64,000 bases of DNA from Halorubrum sp. CBA1229 (GCF_003721435.2 NZ_CP054585.1:682001-746000); one strand, 5' to 3'; counted from the stretch's first letter, positions 44,100 through 52,609 are shown. Numbers and translations: made by a program. Notes: generated by a model not told the origin, from the sequence alone.

Positions 44100-44128
44100 G
44101 CGCGGGGCCCGTCGCCGGGCGACCGCCT

Positions 44129-45034
44129 TCAGACGACGTCCAGCGCCGCGTCGACGTCGGCGGCGATCGCCTCGCGCGCCGCCTCGTCCGGGAGCGTGAG
44201 CGGTGGCCGGACCTTCGGATCCGGAATGAACCCACGGTGCGCCGCCGCGACCTTCGCGACGGGCGCGAACCCGTGGTCACCGCACCGGTCGAACAGCGGG
44301 GTGATCGCCCGGCGGTGGAGCGCCAACGCGCGGTCGTCGTCGCCCGCGCGGAGCGCCTCGCCGAGGGCGACGAAGACCTCCGGCAGCACCTGCGAGAGCG
44401 CGTGGATCCCGCCGTCGACGCCGAGCGACGCGCTCGGGTACAGCAAGGCGTCGACGCCCTGGAAGACGGTGAACTCGTCGGGGGTGCGGTCGACGGCGAC
44501 GTCAACCGCCGAGATGTCGGCGCTGGTGTCCTTCAGCCCGACGATCGCCTCGCGCTCGGCCACGGCGGCGAGGACGTCCGGGTCGATGGGCTCGCCGACC
44601 GTCGACGGGATGTCGTAGAGGAAGAGGGGGAGGGGCGTCTCGTCGGCGACCGCGTCGAGGAAGGCCCGCTGTCCCGCCGGCGCCGTCGAGTTGTGGTAGT
44701 ACGGGAGGGTGACCAGCCCCGCGTCCGCGCCGGCCTCGTCCGCGGCCCGGAGCCGGTCGAGGACGCCCGAGACGGTCGTGTCCGCGGCGCCCGCGATCAC
44801 GGGGACTCGGCCGTCGGCCGCCTCGACCGTCGTCTCGACGACGGTCCGCCGCTCCGCGTCGGTGAGGCTGGCGAACTCCCCCGTGGTGCCGCAGGGGACC
44901 ATCCCGTCGAGGCCGGCGTCGACGAGCGTCTCGACGTGGGCAGCGAGCGCCTCGGCGTCGACGTCGCCGTCGGCGTCGAAGGGGGTCACGATCGGGGGCG
45001 AGACGGCTCCGTACTGGAACTCGATATCGCGCAT
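44129..45034 (-). CDS. DapA-family aldolase (dihydrodipicolinate synthase / 2-keto-3-deoxygluconate aldolase type)
   Basis: 301 residues, class I pyruvate-dependent aldolase of the DHDPS/NAL family. GMVPCGTTGEFASLTDAERR (pyruvate carboxylate site), the tyrosine in PLPLFLYDIPSTVG and the Schiff-base lysine in EAIVGLKDTSADI are present. True DapA lies in the lysine cluster (20779-21792); this copy is more distant (YDIPS rather than YNVPS, GLKDTS rather than YKAASG), which fits a sugar-acid aldolase such as KDG aldolase, but the substrate is not proved. Start ATG at 45034 is preferred over 14 codons upstream since family similarity starts with YGAVSPPIVTPFD. Confidence 0.85.
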   Translation of the reverse strand: MRDIEFQYGAVSPPIVTPFDADGDVDAEALAAHVETLVDAGLDGMVPCGTTGEFASLTDAERRTVVETTVEAADGRVPVIAGAADTTVSGVLDRLRAADEAGADAGLVTLPYYHNSTAPAGQRAFLDAVADETPLPLFLYDIPSTVGEPIDPDVLAAVAEREAIVGLKDTSADISAVDVAVDRTPDEFTVFQGVDALLYPSASLGVDGGIHALSQVLPEVFVALGEALRAGDDDRALALHRRAITPLFDRCGDHGFAPVAKVAAAHRGFIPDPKVRPPLTLPDEAAREAIAADVDAALDVV

Positions 45035-45127
45035 GGTCCCCGGTTCGGCGGGGGGCGAGAAAGGTCTTGGTCCCATGGCGTCGGTTGCCGGAAGCGGACG
45101 CGGCGGGACCGTTCCCGAGCACCGGGA

Positions 45128-46225
45128 TCAGTCCGCGCCGACGGCCTCTCGTTCGGAGACCGCTCCGGAGCCGCCTCGGTACCGGTCGCGCACCCCGAGC
45201 GCGAGCGCACCGAGTCCGAGCAGGAGCACGACGAAGTCGACGAGACCGCCGATCCACGGAACGAGGGCGATCACGGCGACGCCGAGGACGCCGAGAAGGA
45301 GCGCGACCCACCGGTTCGGCCGGCCGACCCGCCCCAGGACCCACGACCCGAGGGCGTACCGACCGTACACGGAGGCGACCCAGATCGCGACGACGTACGC
45401 CGCGACCCCGACGAGCGCGAGCGGGATCCCGACGATCGTGACCGCCACGAGGACGAGGAGGATCGGAGTCCCGATCAGCGCGAGCAGCCCCACGCCGCCG
45501 CTGCGGAGCGCGTCGCCGCCGACGCGGTCGGCGACGTCGCGCGAGAAGCGGGGGAAGGCGAGCAGGAGCACGGCGCCCAGCGCGAGGTTGACGGCGACCC
45601 CGTACGCGGATCCGACCCACGACGGCGCGAGGTCGGAGCCGAACGCGACTCCGGTGTCGCCGCCGAGGCTGTCGTCCTCGACGACGCCGCCGGCGACGGT
45701 CGCGTCCGGGCTCTCGGAGAACGTCTCGGCGTCGTACCGGAACTCCCCGCCAACGTCCGCGTTCGGGCCGAGGACGACCGAGTCGGCGGCCGCGCGAACG
45801 TCCCCGCCGACCGCGCCGTCGACGGTTATCGAGCCCGCGCCGACGTCGAGCGAGCCGTCGATCCGACCGGCCTCGGTCAGCTCGAACGCGCCGGCGCCGG
45901 CCTCGACGCTCCCGCCGACCGCGCCGTCGACGACGATCGTCCCGGCGGCCGCACGCACGTCGCCGGCGACGCGACCGGTCTCGGCGATACGGATCGACCC
46001 GGCCGCGCCGGAGAGGTCGCCGTCGACGGTACCGCGGACGACGACCGTTCCGGCGACGCCCTCGATCCCGTCGACCGTCTCCCCTTCGTCAACGACGACC
46101 GTTCCGGAGGCGCCTTGGACCGACTGAGCCGTTGCGACCCCCGTCGCGAGCGGGAAGAGGAGCGCGGCGAACGCGAGGGCGAGGGCGATACGACGACGAC
46201 GAACCGCGTCGGAGGGCGAGTCCAT
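45128..46225 (-). CDS. Bactofilin-like repeat domain with C-terminal membrane helices
   Basis: 365 residues. Signal peptide (RIALALAFAALLFPLATGVATAQ), then an extracytoplasmic beta-repeat domain (residues about 40-170) of repeated V-x-G-x-V-x-G-D and A-G-x-I-x-V-D-G-A-V-G-G units (e.g. GTVVVRGTVDGDLSGAAGSI), the bactofilin-type polymer-forming pattern, followed by four or five membrane helices (VAVNLALGAVLLLAF to GLVDFVVLLLGLGALAL). The ATG at 46225 is 29 bases from a TATA-like AGCTATATG on the minus strand, which rules out the further upstream starts. Function as polymerising or stress-response membrane protein is inferred only. Confidence 0.82.
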   Translation of the reverse strand: MDSPSDAVRRRRIALALAFAALLFPLATGVATAQSVQGASGTVVVDEGETVDGIEGVAGTVVVRGTVDGDLSGAAGSIRIAETGRVAGDVRAAAGTIVVDGAVGGSVEAGAGAFELTEAGRIDGSLDVGAGSITVDGAVGGDVRAAADSVVLGPNADVGGEFRYDAETFSESPDATVAGGVVEDDSLGGDTGVAFGSDLAPSWVGSAYGVAVNLALGAVLLLAFPRFSRDVADRVGGDALRSGGVGLLALIGTPILLVLVAVTIVGIPLALVGVAAYVVAIWVASVYGRYALGSWVLGRVGRPNRWVALLLGVLGVAVIALVPWIGGLVDFVVLLLGLGALALGVRDRYRGGSGAVSEREAVGAD

Positions 46226-46249
46226 GGCGGAAGAACTATCTTTGAATGA

Positions 46250-46258
46250 CATATAGCT
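46250..46258 (-). promoter_or_regulatory. TATA box of the bactofilin-like gene
   Basis: Minus strand AGCTATATG centred 29 bases before the ATG at 46225; settles the start. Confidence 0.5.
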
Positions 46259-46280
46259 ATGTGGTGTTCGGTAGCGAGGG

Positions 46281-47978
46281 TCAGTCCCGAGCCGACGGCG
46301 GGCGAGCGCCGTTTCGAGCGTCGCGATCGGCGCGTCCGTCTCCGTGATCGGCGCGTCCGGCTCCGTGATCGGCGCGTCCGGCTCCGTGATCGGCGCGTCC
46401 GTCTCTGGAGTCGACGCTCCGTGACCCGTCGCCACGCCGGGCGGCCGCGTCCCGCCCCTCTCTCACGTGGACGCGCAGTCGCACCGGGTGCGTCGGTCGC
46501 GTGTTCGCGCTCGCCCGCAGCGACAGCTCCGTCGTCACCGGTTCGAACCGCAGTCGCCGGAGCAGCGTCGCGGTCGCGAGCCGGAGCTCCTGTCTCGCGA
46601 AGCGCATCCCGATACAGTGGCGTGGGCCGCCGCCGAACGGGAAGTAGGCGTACTCGGGGCGGTCGCCGACCGCCGGGCCGGCGCCCTCGTCGCCGCGAAC
46701 GGTCTCAGTAGCGTCGGCCTCGTCGCTGTCACGCCCATCGCTGGCGGCCTCGCCGCCGCCGACCTCCCGGAGCCACCGCTCGGGGCGATACGTTTCGGGG
46801 TCGTCCCACCACCGCTCGTCGCGGTGGACCGCCCACGGCGAGAGCGTGAGCACGACGCCGGCCGGGACGCGGTAGCCGCCGAGGGTCACCGGCTCGGTCG
46901 GCTCTCTGAAGAAGGAGTGGACGGGCGGGTACAGCCGGAGCGCCTCGTCCACCGCCGCGGTCAGCGCCGGGCATTCCCGGACGTCCGCCGGCGTCGGGTC
47001 GGCGTCGAGCGCCGAGACCTCCGCGTGGACCCGCTCTTGGAACTCGGGGCGCCGGGCGAGACAGTAGAGCGTGTACGTCAGTCCGAGCGCGCTCGTCTCG
47101 TGGCCGGCGAACAGGAACGTCACCGCGTTGTCGACGAGCTGGTCGTCGTCGATCGCCCCGAGCTCCGCGGCCGCGACGAGCGTACCGAGGAGGTCGTCCG
47201 CGGCGCCCGGGTCCGCGGGCGGGCCGGCCGCGCGGCGCTCGGCGACGAGGTCGCGGACCGTCTCCCGGAGCGCTCCGAGCCGCCGCCGGTAGCGCCGGTT
47301 CGTCGGGAGCGGGAGCCACGCCGGGAGGAAGGAGGCGATCCGGCCCGTGTCGAACCGCTCCGTGACGCTCTCGGCGGCCACCCGGACGGTGTCGCGCTCG
47401 CGCTCGACGTCGCTCCCGAGCAGGCTCTCGGCGAGGACGGCGAACGCGTAGTCGGTCGCGGCGCCGTGGACGTCGACGACGTCGCCGTCGTCCCACGAGG
47501 CCGCCGTCCGGCGGGCGTGCTCGACCATCGCGTCCCCGTACGCGGCCACCCGTTCGCGGAAGAACGCCGACCGCATCGCCGTCCGCTGCTCGCGCCACGC
47601 CTCCCCCTCGGCGAGGAACAGCCCGTCACCGAGGAGGCCGCCGAGCCGCTCGCGGGGCATCTCTCCTTTCACGAACCGGTCGTGGTCCTCGACGAGGATC
47701 GACGCGATCGCGTCGGGATCGGTCACGAGGTAACTCTCCGTGCCGAACACGTTGTACCGGACGACGCCGCCGTGTTCGGCGGCCCGGCGTTCGTAGAACC
47801 CGAGCGCGTCGCGCGCGAGCTCGTGAACGTTTCCGAGGACCGGGAGCCCGCCGGGGTCGGGAGGCGCGACACCCGTTTCGGCGCCGTCGGTCGCGTCGGT
47901 ACTGTCCGAGGCGTCGCCGGGAGAAGTCGCATCGGTACCGTCCGAGACGTCGCCGGCGGATCGTGTCGTCTCGCCCAT
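46281..47978 (-). CDS. Cytochrome P450 with C-terminal seven-residue repeats
   Basis: 565 residues. P450 motifs: I-helix oxygen-binding FLFAGHETSALGL, ExxR in DEALRLYPPVHSFFREP, and the heme loop FPFGGGPRHCIG with the heme-ligand cysteine C455. It oxidises an unknown substrate; no ferredoxin or reductase is next to it. A long acidic insert (about 395-435) precedes the heme loop. After the last P450 helix the chain ends with four tandem copies of G-R-A-D-H-G-A-like units encoded by 21-base DNA repeats, an unusual tail. The ATG at 47978 was preferred over GTG 48017, which would lie in the putative operator. Confidence 0.9.
   Translation of the reverse strand: MGETTRSAGDVSDGTDATSPGDASDSTDATDGAETGVAPPDPGGLPVLGNVHELARDALGFYERRAAEHGGVVRYNVFGTESYLVTDPDAIASILVEDHDRFVKGEMPRERLGGLLGDGLFLAEGEAWREQRTAMRSAFFRERVAAYGDAMVEHARRTAASWDDGDVVDVHGAATDYAFAVLAESLLGSDVERERDTVRVAAESVTERFDTGRIASFLPAWLPLPTNRRYRRRLGALRETVRDLVAERRAAGPPADPGAADDLLGTLVAAAELGAIDDDQLVDNAVTFLFAGHETSALGLTYTLYCLARRPEFQERVHAEVSALDADPTPADVRECPALTAAVDEALRLYPPVHSFFREPTEPVTLGGYRVPAGVVLTLSPWAVHRDERWWDDPETYRPERWLREVGGGEAASDGRDSDEADATETVRGDEGAGPAVGDRPEYAYFPFGGGPRHCIGMRFARQELRLATATLLRRLRFEPVTTELSLRASANTRPTHPVRLRVHVREGRDAAARRGDGSRSVDSRDGRADHGAGRADHGAGRADHGDGRADRDARNGARPPSARD
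46325..46408 (-). repeat. Four tandem 21-base repeats encoding the P450 tail
   Basis: Units begin at 46325, 46346, 46367 and 46388 with a shared plus-strand core GATCGGCGCGTCCG. On the coding strand each unit gives one heptapeptide (Gly-Arg-Ala-Asp-His-Gly-Ala or variant). In frame, so variable copy number would only change tail length. Confidence 0.9.
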
Positions 47979-48014
47979 ACGGATCGATCGACGCGGCGAA
48001 CCGCTGACGTTTCG

Positions 48015-48030
48015 CACGGATTCATCCGTG
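48015..48030. promoter_or_regulatory. Perfect 16-base palindrome in the P450/HTH divergent promoter
   Basis: CACGGATTCATCCGTG (7-base arms, 2-base centre) directly abuts the shared TATA-type sequence at 48031-48042. For the regulator gene (+ strand) it lies upstream of the TATA box; for the P450 gene (- strand) it covers the region of the predicted transcription start. Such placement suits a single regulator that acts on both. Confidence 0.65.
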
Positions 48031-48042
48031 TATTTTTAAATG
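48031..48042. promoter_or_regulatory. Shared TATA element of the P450 and HTH genes
   Basis: TATTTTTAAATG, near-symmetric AT-rich stretch; about 35 bases before ATG 48072 on the plus strand, and on the minus strand upstream of the P450. Confidence 0.55.
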
Positions 48043-48071
48043 TCAAGCGGTCGGACGTCGTGATAACTACC

Positions 48072-48722
48072 ATGCGATACGTTCGCGTGCAGTTCGCGTT
48101 TCCGCCGTCGGTCCGGCATCCGATGCACGGGTACCTCGACGAGGGGGACGGCTGGCGGACAGAGCTGTTGACGTGGCGGCGGCTCCCCGACGAGACGCTC
48201 GTCACGCTGTTCCGCGTCCTCGCACCCCGAGAGCCGTATCTCGACCGGCTCCGGGAGGTCGACTCCATCGATCGGTTCGAGACGGCCCCGGGCGACGGCG
48301 CCTTCTACCTCAAGGCGTACGAACGGCTCGGTGGACCGCTGGAGGCGTTCCTCGGCGCGTTCGTCGACACGGAGTTCCTCTCCGTGCCGCCGATCGTGTA
48401 CCGGTCCGGGGGCCGACTGTCGTTCGGGCTGATCGGCCCGCCAGACCAACTGCGGGACGTCTTCGCCGCCGTGCCGGACCCGATCGACGTCGATATCGAC
48501 CGGATCGGCTCGTACGGCGGCGGTCGGCGGCTGGCCGGCGTCGAGCTCACGGAGCGCCAGCGAGAGGCCCTCCGCGCCGCGCGCCGCGTCGGGTACTACG
48601 ACGTGCCTCGGACGGGATCGGTGGCCGACGTCGCCGAGGCGCTCGGCTGTTCCTCGTCGACGGCGGGAGCGCACTTGCGCAAGGCCGAGGCGGCGCTGGT
48701 CGAGGCGCTACTCGACGGGTGA
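48072..48722 (+). CDS. Bat-type helix-turn-helix regulator (HTH-10 family)
   Basis: 216 residues. The C-terminus is the bacterio-opsin-activator HTH: LTERQREALRAARRVGYYDVPRTGSVADVAEALGCSSSTAGAHLRKAEAALVEALL. The N-terminal about 150 residues (MRYVRVQFAFPPSVRHPMHGYLDEGDGWRTELLTWRR...) form the sensory half usual in these proteins. Such factors are numerous in haloarchaea and mostly of unknown target. The gene is divergent from the P450 gene, with a palindrome in between that it may bind; this is a hypothesis. Confidence 0.9.
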   Translation: MRYVRVQFAFPPSVRHPMHGYLDEGDGWRTELLTWRRLPDETLVTLFRVLAPREPYLDRLREVDSIDRFETAPGDGAFYLKAYERLGGPLEAFLGAFVDTEFLSVPPIVYRSGGRLSFGLIGPPDQLRDVFAAVPDPIDVDIDRIGSYGGGRRLAGVELTERQREALRAARRVGYYDVPRTGSVADVAEALGCSSSTAGAHLRKAEAALVEALLDG

Positions 48723-48823
48723 GTCCCCGGCTCCACGGGGCGCTCCGCGAGCGCCGTCCCGCCCGACGAGGAGGCGGCGGTACAACTATACTGGTCCGTC
48801 GCCACTTACCGGTGAACTCTACT

Positions 48824-49240
48824 ATGGAGATCTCAGAGAAGCTCCTCTGTCTGTTCAGCACCGACGTTCGCGAGGAGGACGGCGAGTACGTCGTCGACGT
48901 CCCGGGCCGCGAGATCGAGACCGGATCGCTGGAGCCCGGCGAGACGTATCGGGTCGCGCTCATCTCCCGCTCGGCGGCCGAGGCCGACGACGAGGCCGGG
49001 GGCGACACCGACGTCTCCGCGTCCCGCGCCGACGACGGGCCCCAGCCACCGGTCGAGCCGGGCGAGATGCGATACGTCGAGATCGAGGACCTCGGCAAGC
49101 AGGGCGACGGGATCGCCCGCGTCGAGCGCGGCTACGTGATCATCGTCCCCGACACGGAGGTCGGCGAGCGCGTGAAGATCGAGATCACGGAGGTCAAGTC
49201 CAACTTCGCGGTCGGCGAGGTCGTCGAGGAGTCGGCGTGA
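48824..49240 (+). CDS. TRAM-domain RNA-binding protein
   Basis: 138 residues. The C-terminal TRAM domain (MRYVEIEDLGKQGDGIARVERGYVIIVPDTEVGERVKIEITEVKSNFAVGEVVE) is a small beta-barrel found in RNA-modifying enzymes and as stand-alone chaperone-like proteins in archaea. The N-terminal half is acidic and lacks motif, and includes a disordered stretch (SASRADDGPQPPVEPGE). Upstream ends about 100 bases before with the HTH gene; a TATA-like ACAACTATACT is about 38 bases before the ATG. Confidence 0.92.
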   Translation: MEISEKLLCLFSTDVREEDGEYVVDVPGREIETGSLEPGETYRVALISRSAAEADDEAGGDTDVSASRADDGPQPPVEPGEMRYVEIEDLGKQGDGIARVERGYVIIVPDTEVGERVKIEITEVKSNFAVGEVVEESA

Positions 49241-49316
49241 CGACGAGACGAAACGGCGGTTGACGACGCACGGCCCGTCGCGGATTCTCTCGCGTGTCGT
49301 CGTGGCTTCTTAGTGC

Positions 49317-49335
49317 GATCCGCGCGTAGCGGATC
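49317..49335. repeat. Inverted repeat between TRAM and ATPase genes
   Basis: GATCCGC (49317-49323) and GCGGATC (49329-49335), perfect 7-base arms with GCGTA loop. It ends 46 bases before the ATPase ATG; may be an end hairpin for the TRAM mRNA. Confidence 0.45.
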
Positions 49336-49381
49336 CCATGGAGTCGACGAGCGTCGCCGACGAGCGGATTCCCCCACGACC

Positions 49382-51469
49382 ATGCCCCACATGAGCGTTC
49401 GACTGCCGGTCGCGAACGCCCCCGAGTCGGTCGGTGACCGCCGGGTCGGGCTCTCCGCGTCGGTGCTTTCCGACCTCGGCGTCGACCCCGGCGAGACCGT
49501 GAGCGTCCGGGGCGGCCGGACGACCGTCGCGGTCGCGGCGCGGGTCGACGGCGACCCCGGCGGGGCCTGCCTCCCCGAGCCGATCCGCCGGAATGCGGAC
49601 GCCGAGCTCGGCGACTCGGTGACGGTCGAGCCCGCCGACGCCGTCCCGGCGTCGGCCGTCACCCTGCGGCTCGACGAGTCGATGGACCTCGCCCGCGCGG
49701 CGGCCGCCCTGCGGCGGCGCCTCGACGGGACCGCCGTCTCCGTCGACGACGCGGTGGAGGCGACCCTGCTCGGCGGCGCGCTGACGCTCACGTTCGTCGT
49801 CGAGGACGTGGCGCCGTCCTCGCCCGGGATCGTCGGGGAGGGGACCGAGATCGACGTCACGACCGACGAGGGGACCGGGGCGGTGGTGAGCGAGCCTGAC
49901 CTCCCCGACGGCGACAGCGTCGTGCCCGCGGCGACGTTCCGCGAGCTCCGCGAGGCGGCCGCGACCCGGCTCGACGGCCGGGAGTCGTTCGCGGCGGCCG
50001 GCCGGCCGACGACGCTCGGGCTCCTCCTTCGGGGGCCGCGCGGGGCCGGCAAGACGACGCTCGTCGAGGCCGTCGCGGCCGCGGTCGACGCGACCCTCGT
50101 CACGGCCTCGGCCGCGCGGCTGCGCGGCGAGAGCGCCGGCGACCGCGAGCGGCGGCTCGACCGCGTCGTCGAGGCCGCGAGCGACGCCGACCGGGCGGTG
50201 GTCCTGCTCGACGACCTCGAGGTGCTCGGCGACGACGGCGCCGCCGCGACGCTCGGCGACCGGCTCCGCGAGACGCTCGACGAGCTGCGGGCCGCGGACG
50301 GGACCGTCGTCGTCGGGGTGACGACGGACGCCGAGCGCGTCCCCGAGGCGCTGCGGCGCGGCGGGCGGTTCGATCGCGAAGTCGAGCTCGCACCGCTGAG
50401 CGTTGAGGACCGGGAGGCGGCGTTAGAGAGCGTCGCGCGCGACGTCCCGCTCGCGATGGACGTCGACTTCGCGGAGACGGCGACCCGGATAAACGGATTC
50501 GTCCTCGCCGACATCGCCGTGCTCGTCGACGCCGCGTTGGAGCGGGCGGTGCGCCGCGAGGGCCGGACCGCGGTCCGGCAGGCCGACCTCGACCGAGCGA
50601 TGGAGTCGATCGACCCCGGCGGGCTCCGGGACGTCGCCGTCGAGTTCCCGTCCGTCTCGTGGGACGAGGTCGGCGGGCTGGAGGCGGCGAAACGCGAGAT
50701 CGTGCGGGCGGTGTACTGGCCCTTAGAGTACGCCGACCGCTTCGAGCGCGCCGGCATCGAGCCGCCCTCGGGCGTGCTGCTGTACGGTCCGCCCGGCACC
50801 GGGAAGACCCTGCTCGCGCGGGCCGCCGCCAGCCTCAGCGACGCGAACTTCATCTCGGTGAACGGTCCGGAGCTGTTGAACCGGTACGTCGGCGCGAGCG
50901 AGCGGGCGGTGCGGGACCTGTTCGCGACGGCGCGAGAGAACGCCCCCGCGGTCGTCTTCTTCGACGAGGTCGACGCCATCTCCCCGAAGCGGAGCGGCGA
51001 CGACACGGGCGCCGGCGAGCGCGTCGTCTCCCAGCTGCTGACGGAGCTCGACGGGCTCGAACCCCTGACCGACGTGGTCGTCGTCGCGGCGACCAACCGC
51101 CCCGACTCGATCGACGAGGCGCTGTTGCGCCCGGGTCGGATCGAGAAGGCCGTCGAGACGCCGCTGCCGGACGAGGCGGCCCGGCGGGAGATCCTCGCGA
51201 TCCACACGCGGAACACGCCGACGACCGCGGCGGTCGACCTCGACGCGTTGGCGGCGCGGACCGCGGGCTACAGCGGCGGCGACATCGCCGCCCTGGTGCG
51301 CGAGGCCGCGATGCTCGCCATCGAGGAGACGATCGTCGACGAGGGCGGCGGCGCCGACGGGCCGAGCGAGGCGATCGCGGTCGGCGTCGACCACTTCGAG
51401 CGCGCGCTCGCCGAGACCGCGCCCTCGGTGAAAGAGCGCGGGGAACGGCCACCCACGCCACAGGACTGA
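49382..51469 (+). CDS. Cdc48/VAT-like AAA ATPase with degenerate first ATPase domain
   Basis: 695 residues (an ATG at 49391 is also possible). Order: N-terminal double-psi beta-barrel-like region (SVRLPVANAPESVGDRRVGLSASVLSDLGVDPGETVSV), an AAA domain D1 with Walker A GPRGAGKTT and Walker B VLLDDLE, where the usual DE is DD, and a canonical D2 with GPPGTGKT, Walker B VVFFDEVDAI, SRH NRPDSIDEALLRPGRIE and VSQLLTELDGLEP. It is thus a Cdc48 paralogue with D1 probably impaired for hydrolysis. Such proteins unfold and segregate proteins for the proteasome. It follows the TRAM gene in the same direction. Confidence 0.9.
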   Translation: MPHMSVRLPVANAPESVGDRRVGLSASVLSDLGVDPGETVSVRGGRTTVAVAARVDGDPGGACLPEPIRRNADAELGDSVTVEPADAVPASAVTLRLDESMDLARAAAALRRRLDGTAVSVDDAVEATLLGGALTLTFVVEDVAPSSPGIVGEGTEIDVTTDEGTGAVVSEPDLPDGDSVVPAATFRELREAAATRLDGRESFAAAGRPTTLGLLLRGPRGAGKTTLVEAVAAAVDATLVTASAARLRGESAGDRERRLDRVVEAASDADRAVVLLDDLEVLGDDGAAATLGDRLRETLDELRAADGTVVVGVTTDAERVPEALRRGGRFDREVELAPLSVEDREAALESVARDVPLAMDVDFAETATRINGFVLADIAVLVDAALERAVRREGRTAVRQADLDRAMESIDPGGLRDVAVEFPSVSWDEVGGLEAAKREIVRAVYWPLEYADRFERAGIEPPSGVLLYGPPGTGKTLLARAAASLSDANFISVNGPELLNRYVGASERAVRDLFATARENAPAVVFFDEVDAISPKRSGDDTGAGERVVSQLLTELDGLEPLTDVVVVAATNRPDSIDEALLRPGRIEKAVETPLPDEAARREILAIHTRNTPTTAAVDLDALAARTAGYSGGDIAALVREAAMLAIEETIVDEGGGADGPSEAIAVGVDHFERALAETAPSVKERGERPPTPQD

Positions 51470-51505
51470 GGCGCCGCCATTAGGGGACGGCGCTCCGAGA
51501 CCGGG

Positions 51506-51730
51506 CTACCCGCGCTCCTCGTGGAGGTTGAGCACGAAGTAGGCGATCCCGAGCGCCGTGACCAGCTCGACCGCGGAGACGATCCAGAAGGCGGTGTCGA
51601 AGCTGACCCCGCGGGACTGCACCGTCGGCAGCGCGAACAGCGCGGCGACGGCGAGGACGAAACAGACGGCGATCCCAACGACCGACGTGGTGTTCAGTAC
51701 GGCGACAGTTTCGGTTGATTCGTCGGACAT
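51506..51730 (-). CDS. Small two-helix membrane protein downstream of archaerhodopsin
   Basis: 74 residues from the ATG at 51730: MSDESTETVAVLNTTSVVGI.., with helices at about 14-35 (TSVVGIAVCFVLAVAALFALP) and 46-68 (FWIVSAVELVTALGIAYFVLN). It begins 65 bases after the archaerhodopsin stop on the same strand, and no separate TATA box is evident, so it may be co-transcribed with it. I recognise no family; an assembly or accessory role for the pump is a guess from linkage. Confidence 0.65.
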   Translation of the reverse strand: MSDESTETVAVLNTTSVVGIAVCFVLAVAALFALPTVQSRGVSFDTAFWIVSAVELVTALGIAYFVLNLHEERG

Positions 51731-51794
51731 GGATAGTATGAGTGTGAAAAGTGGTACGGCGATTCGACAGTCGGTGCGAGGGGTCGGGGGTGCC

Positions 51795-52568
51795 TCAGTC
51801 GGCGGCCGACGCCTCGCCGGCCGACGGCTCCGGTGCCTCGGTGTCACCGATGATGGCGCGGCTGCGCAGGAGGATGAACCCGAACCCGACCTTCGCGGTC
51901 ACGTCGAGCACCATGAACAGGAGGGTCTCGACGCCGAGGCCGACGACGCCGGCGCCCTCGGTACCGACAATCCACAGGATCGGGTAGGCGGTCCAGAGGA
52001 CCAGCACCAGCGCGGTCAGCGTGTTGAACGTGCTCGCGACCTCGGGGCCGCGCTCCTTGGCCGCGCTACGGAGGCTCGTGGCGAGGAAGTACAGCACGAC
52101 GATCATGCAGATCGTGCTGAACAGCCACCAGGAGTACCGCGCGAGCGGCGTGTGCGAGAGCGCGCCGATGAGGCCGGTGACGATCATCAGCGCGTCGACG
52201 CCGATCAGCGTGCCGATGCTGACCCGGTCGACCTTCGCGAGCAGCGCGAGGTCGAGCAGGAGCAGCGGCGTGGTGAACAGCCAGTCGGCGTACCGGGCGT
52301 AGTAGATGTCGAGCACTTCGCCCGCGACTTCGACTTCGGTCAGGCCGATGCCGAAGAACATCGACAGGTACGCGGCCGACGCGATGCCCGGCACGAGGAT
52401 CGTGATCGCGTAGTACTCACGGGCCTCCTTGTCCGTGACCCCCCAACCTTTCACGATGAAGTAGAAGGTCCCGATGAGCATGAATAACGTCCCGATACCT
52501 AGCCACAGCGTTTCGGGCCGACCGTCCCCGAGGACGTCGAACCCTGCCTGCAGTACTGTCGGATCCAT
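51795..52568 (-). CDS. bop: Archaerhodopsin (light-driven outward proton pump)
   Basis: 257-residue seven-helix retinal protein nearly identical in style to Halorubrum archaerhodopsins. The proton path is complete: R92, D95 (acceptor) and D106 (donor) in [21 protein letters not shown]125 in GVDALMIV, E204 and E214 (release group), D222 and the retinal Schiff-base K226 in [17 protein letters not shown]. The start ATG at 52568 gives [10 protein letters not shown], the short propeptide-like N-terminus expected, with Q7 possibly the mature end. A TTG two codons upstream is not used. Candidate activator site lies at about -42 to -56. No retinal-synthesis, brp or bat gene is present within the window. 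Confidence 0.97.
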   Translation of the reverse strand: MDPTVLQAGFDVLGDGRPETLWLGIGTLFMLIGTFYFIVKGWGVTDKEAREYYAITILVPGIASAAYLSMFFGIGLTEVEVAGEVLDIYYARYADWLFTTPLLLLDLALLAKVDRVSIGTLIGVDALMIVTGLIGALSHTPLARYSWWLFSTICMIVVLYFLATSLRSAAKERGPEVASTFNTLTALVLVLWTAYPILWIVGTEGAGVVGLGVETLLFMVLDVTAKVGFGFILLRSRAIIGDTEAPEPSAGEASAAD

Positions 52569-52609
52569 ACGCAACTACACGTACCGTCTATGGAACAATC
52601 AACTTCGAC

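Noticed and set aside
43700-46249. 849-codon plus-strand open frame running across three genes
   Set aside because: Antisense or off-frame to the cysteine-cluster, DapA-like and bactofilin-like genes; basic and without motifs.
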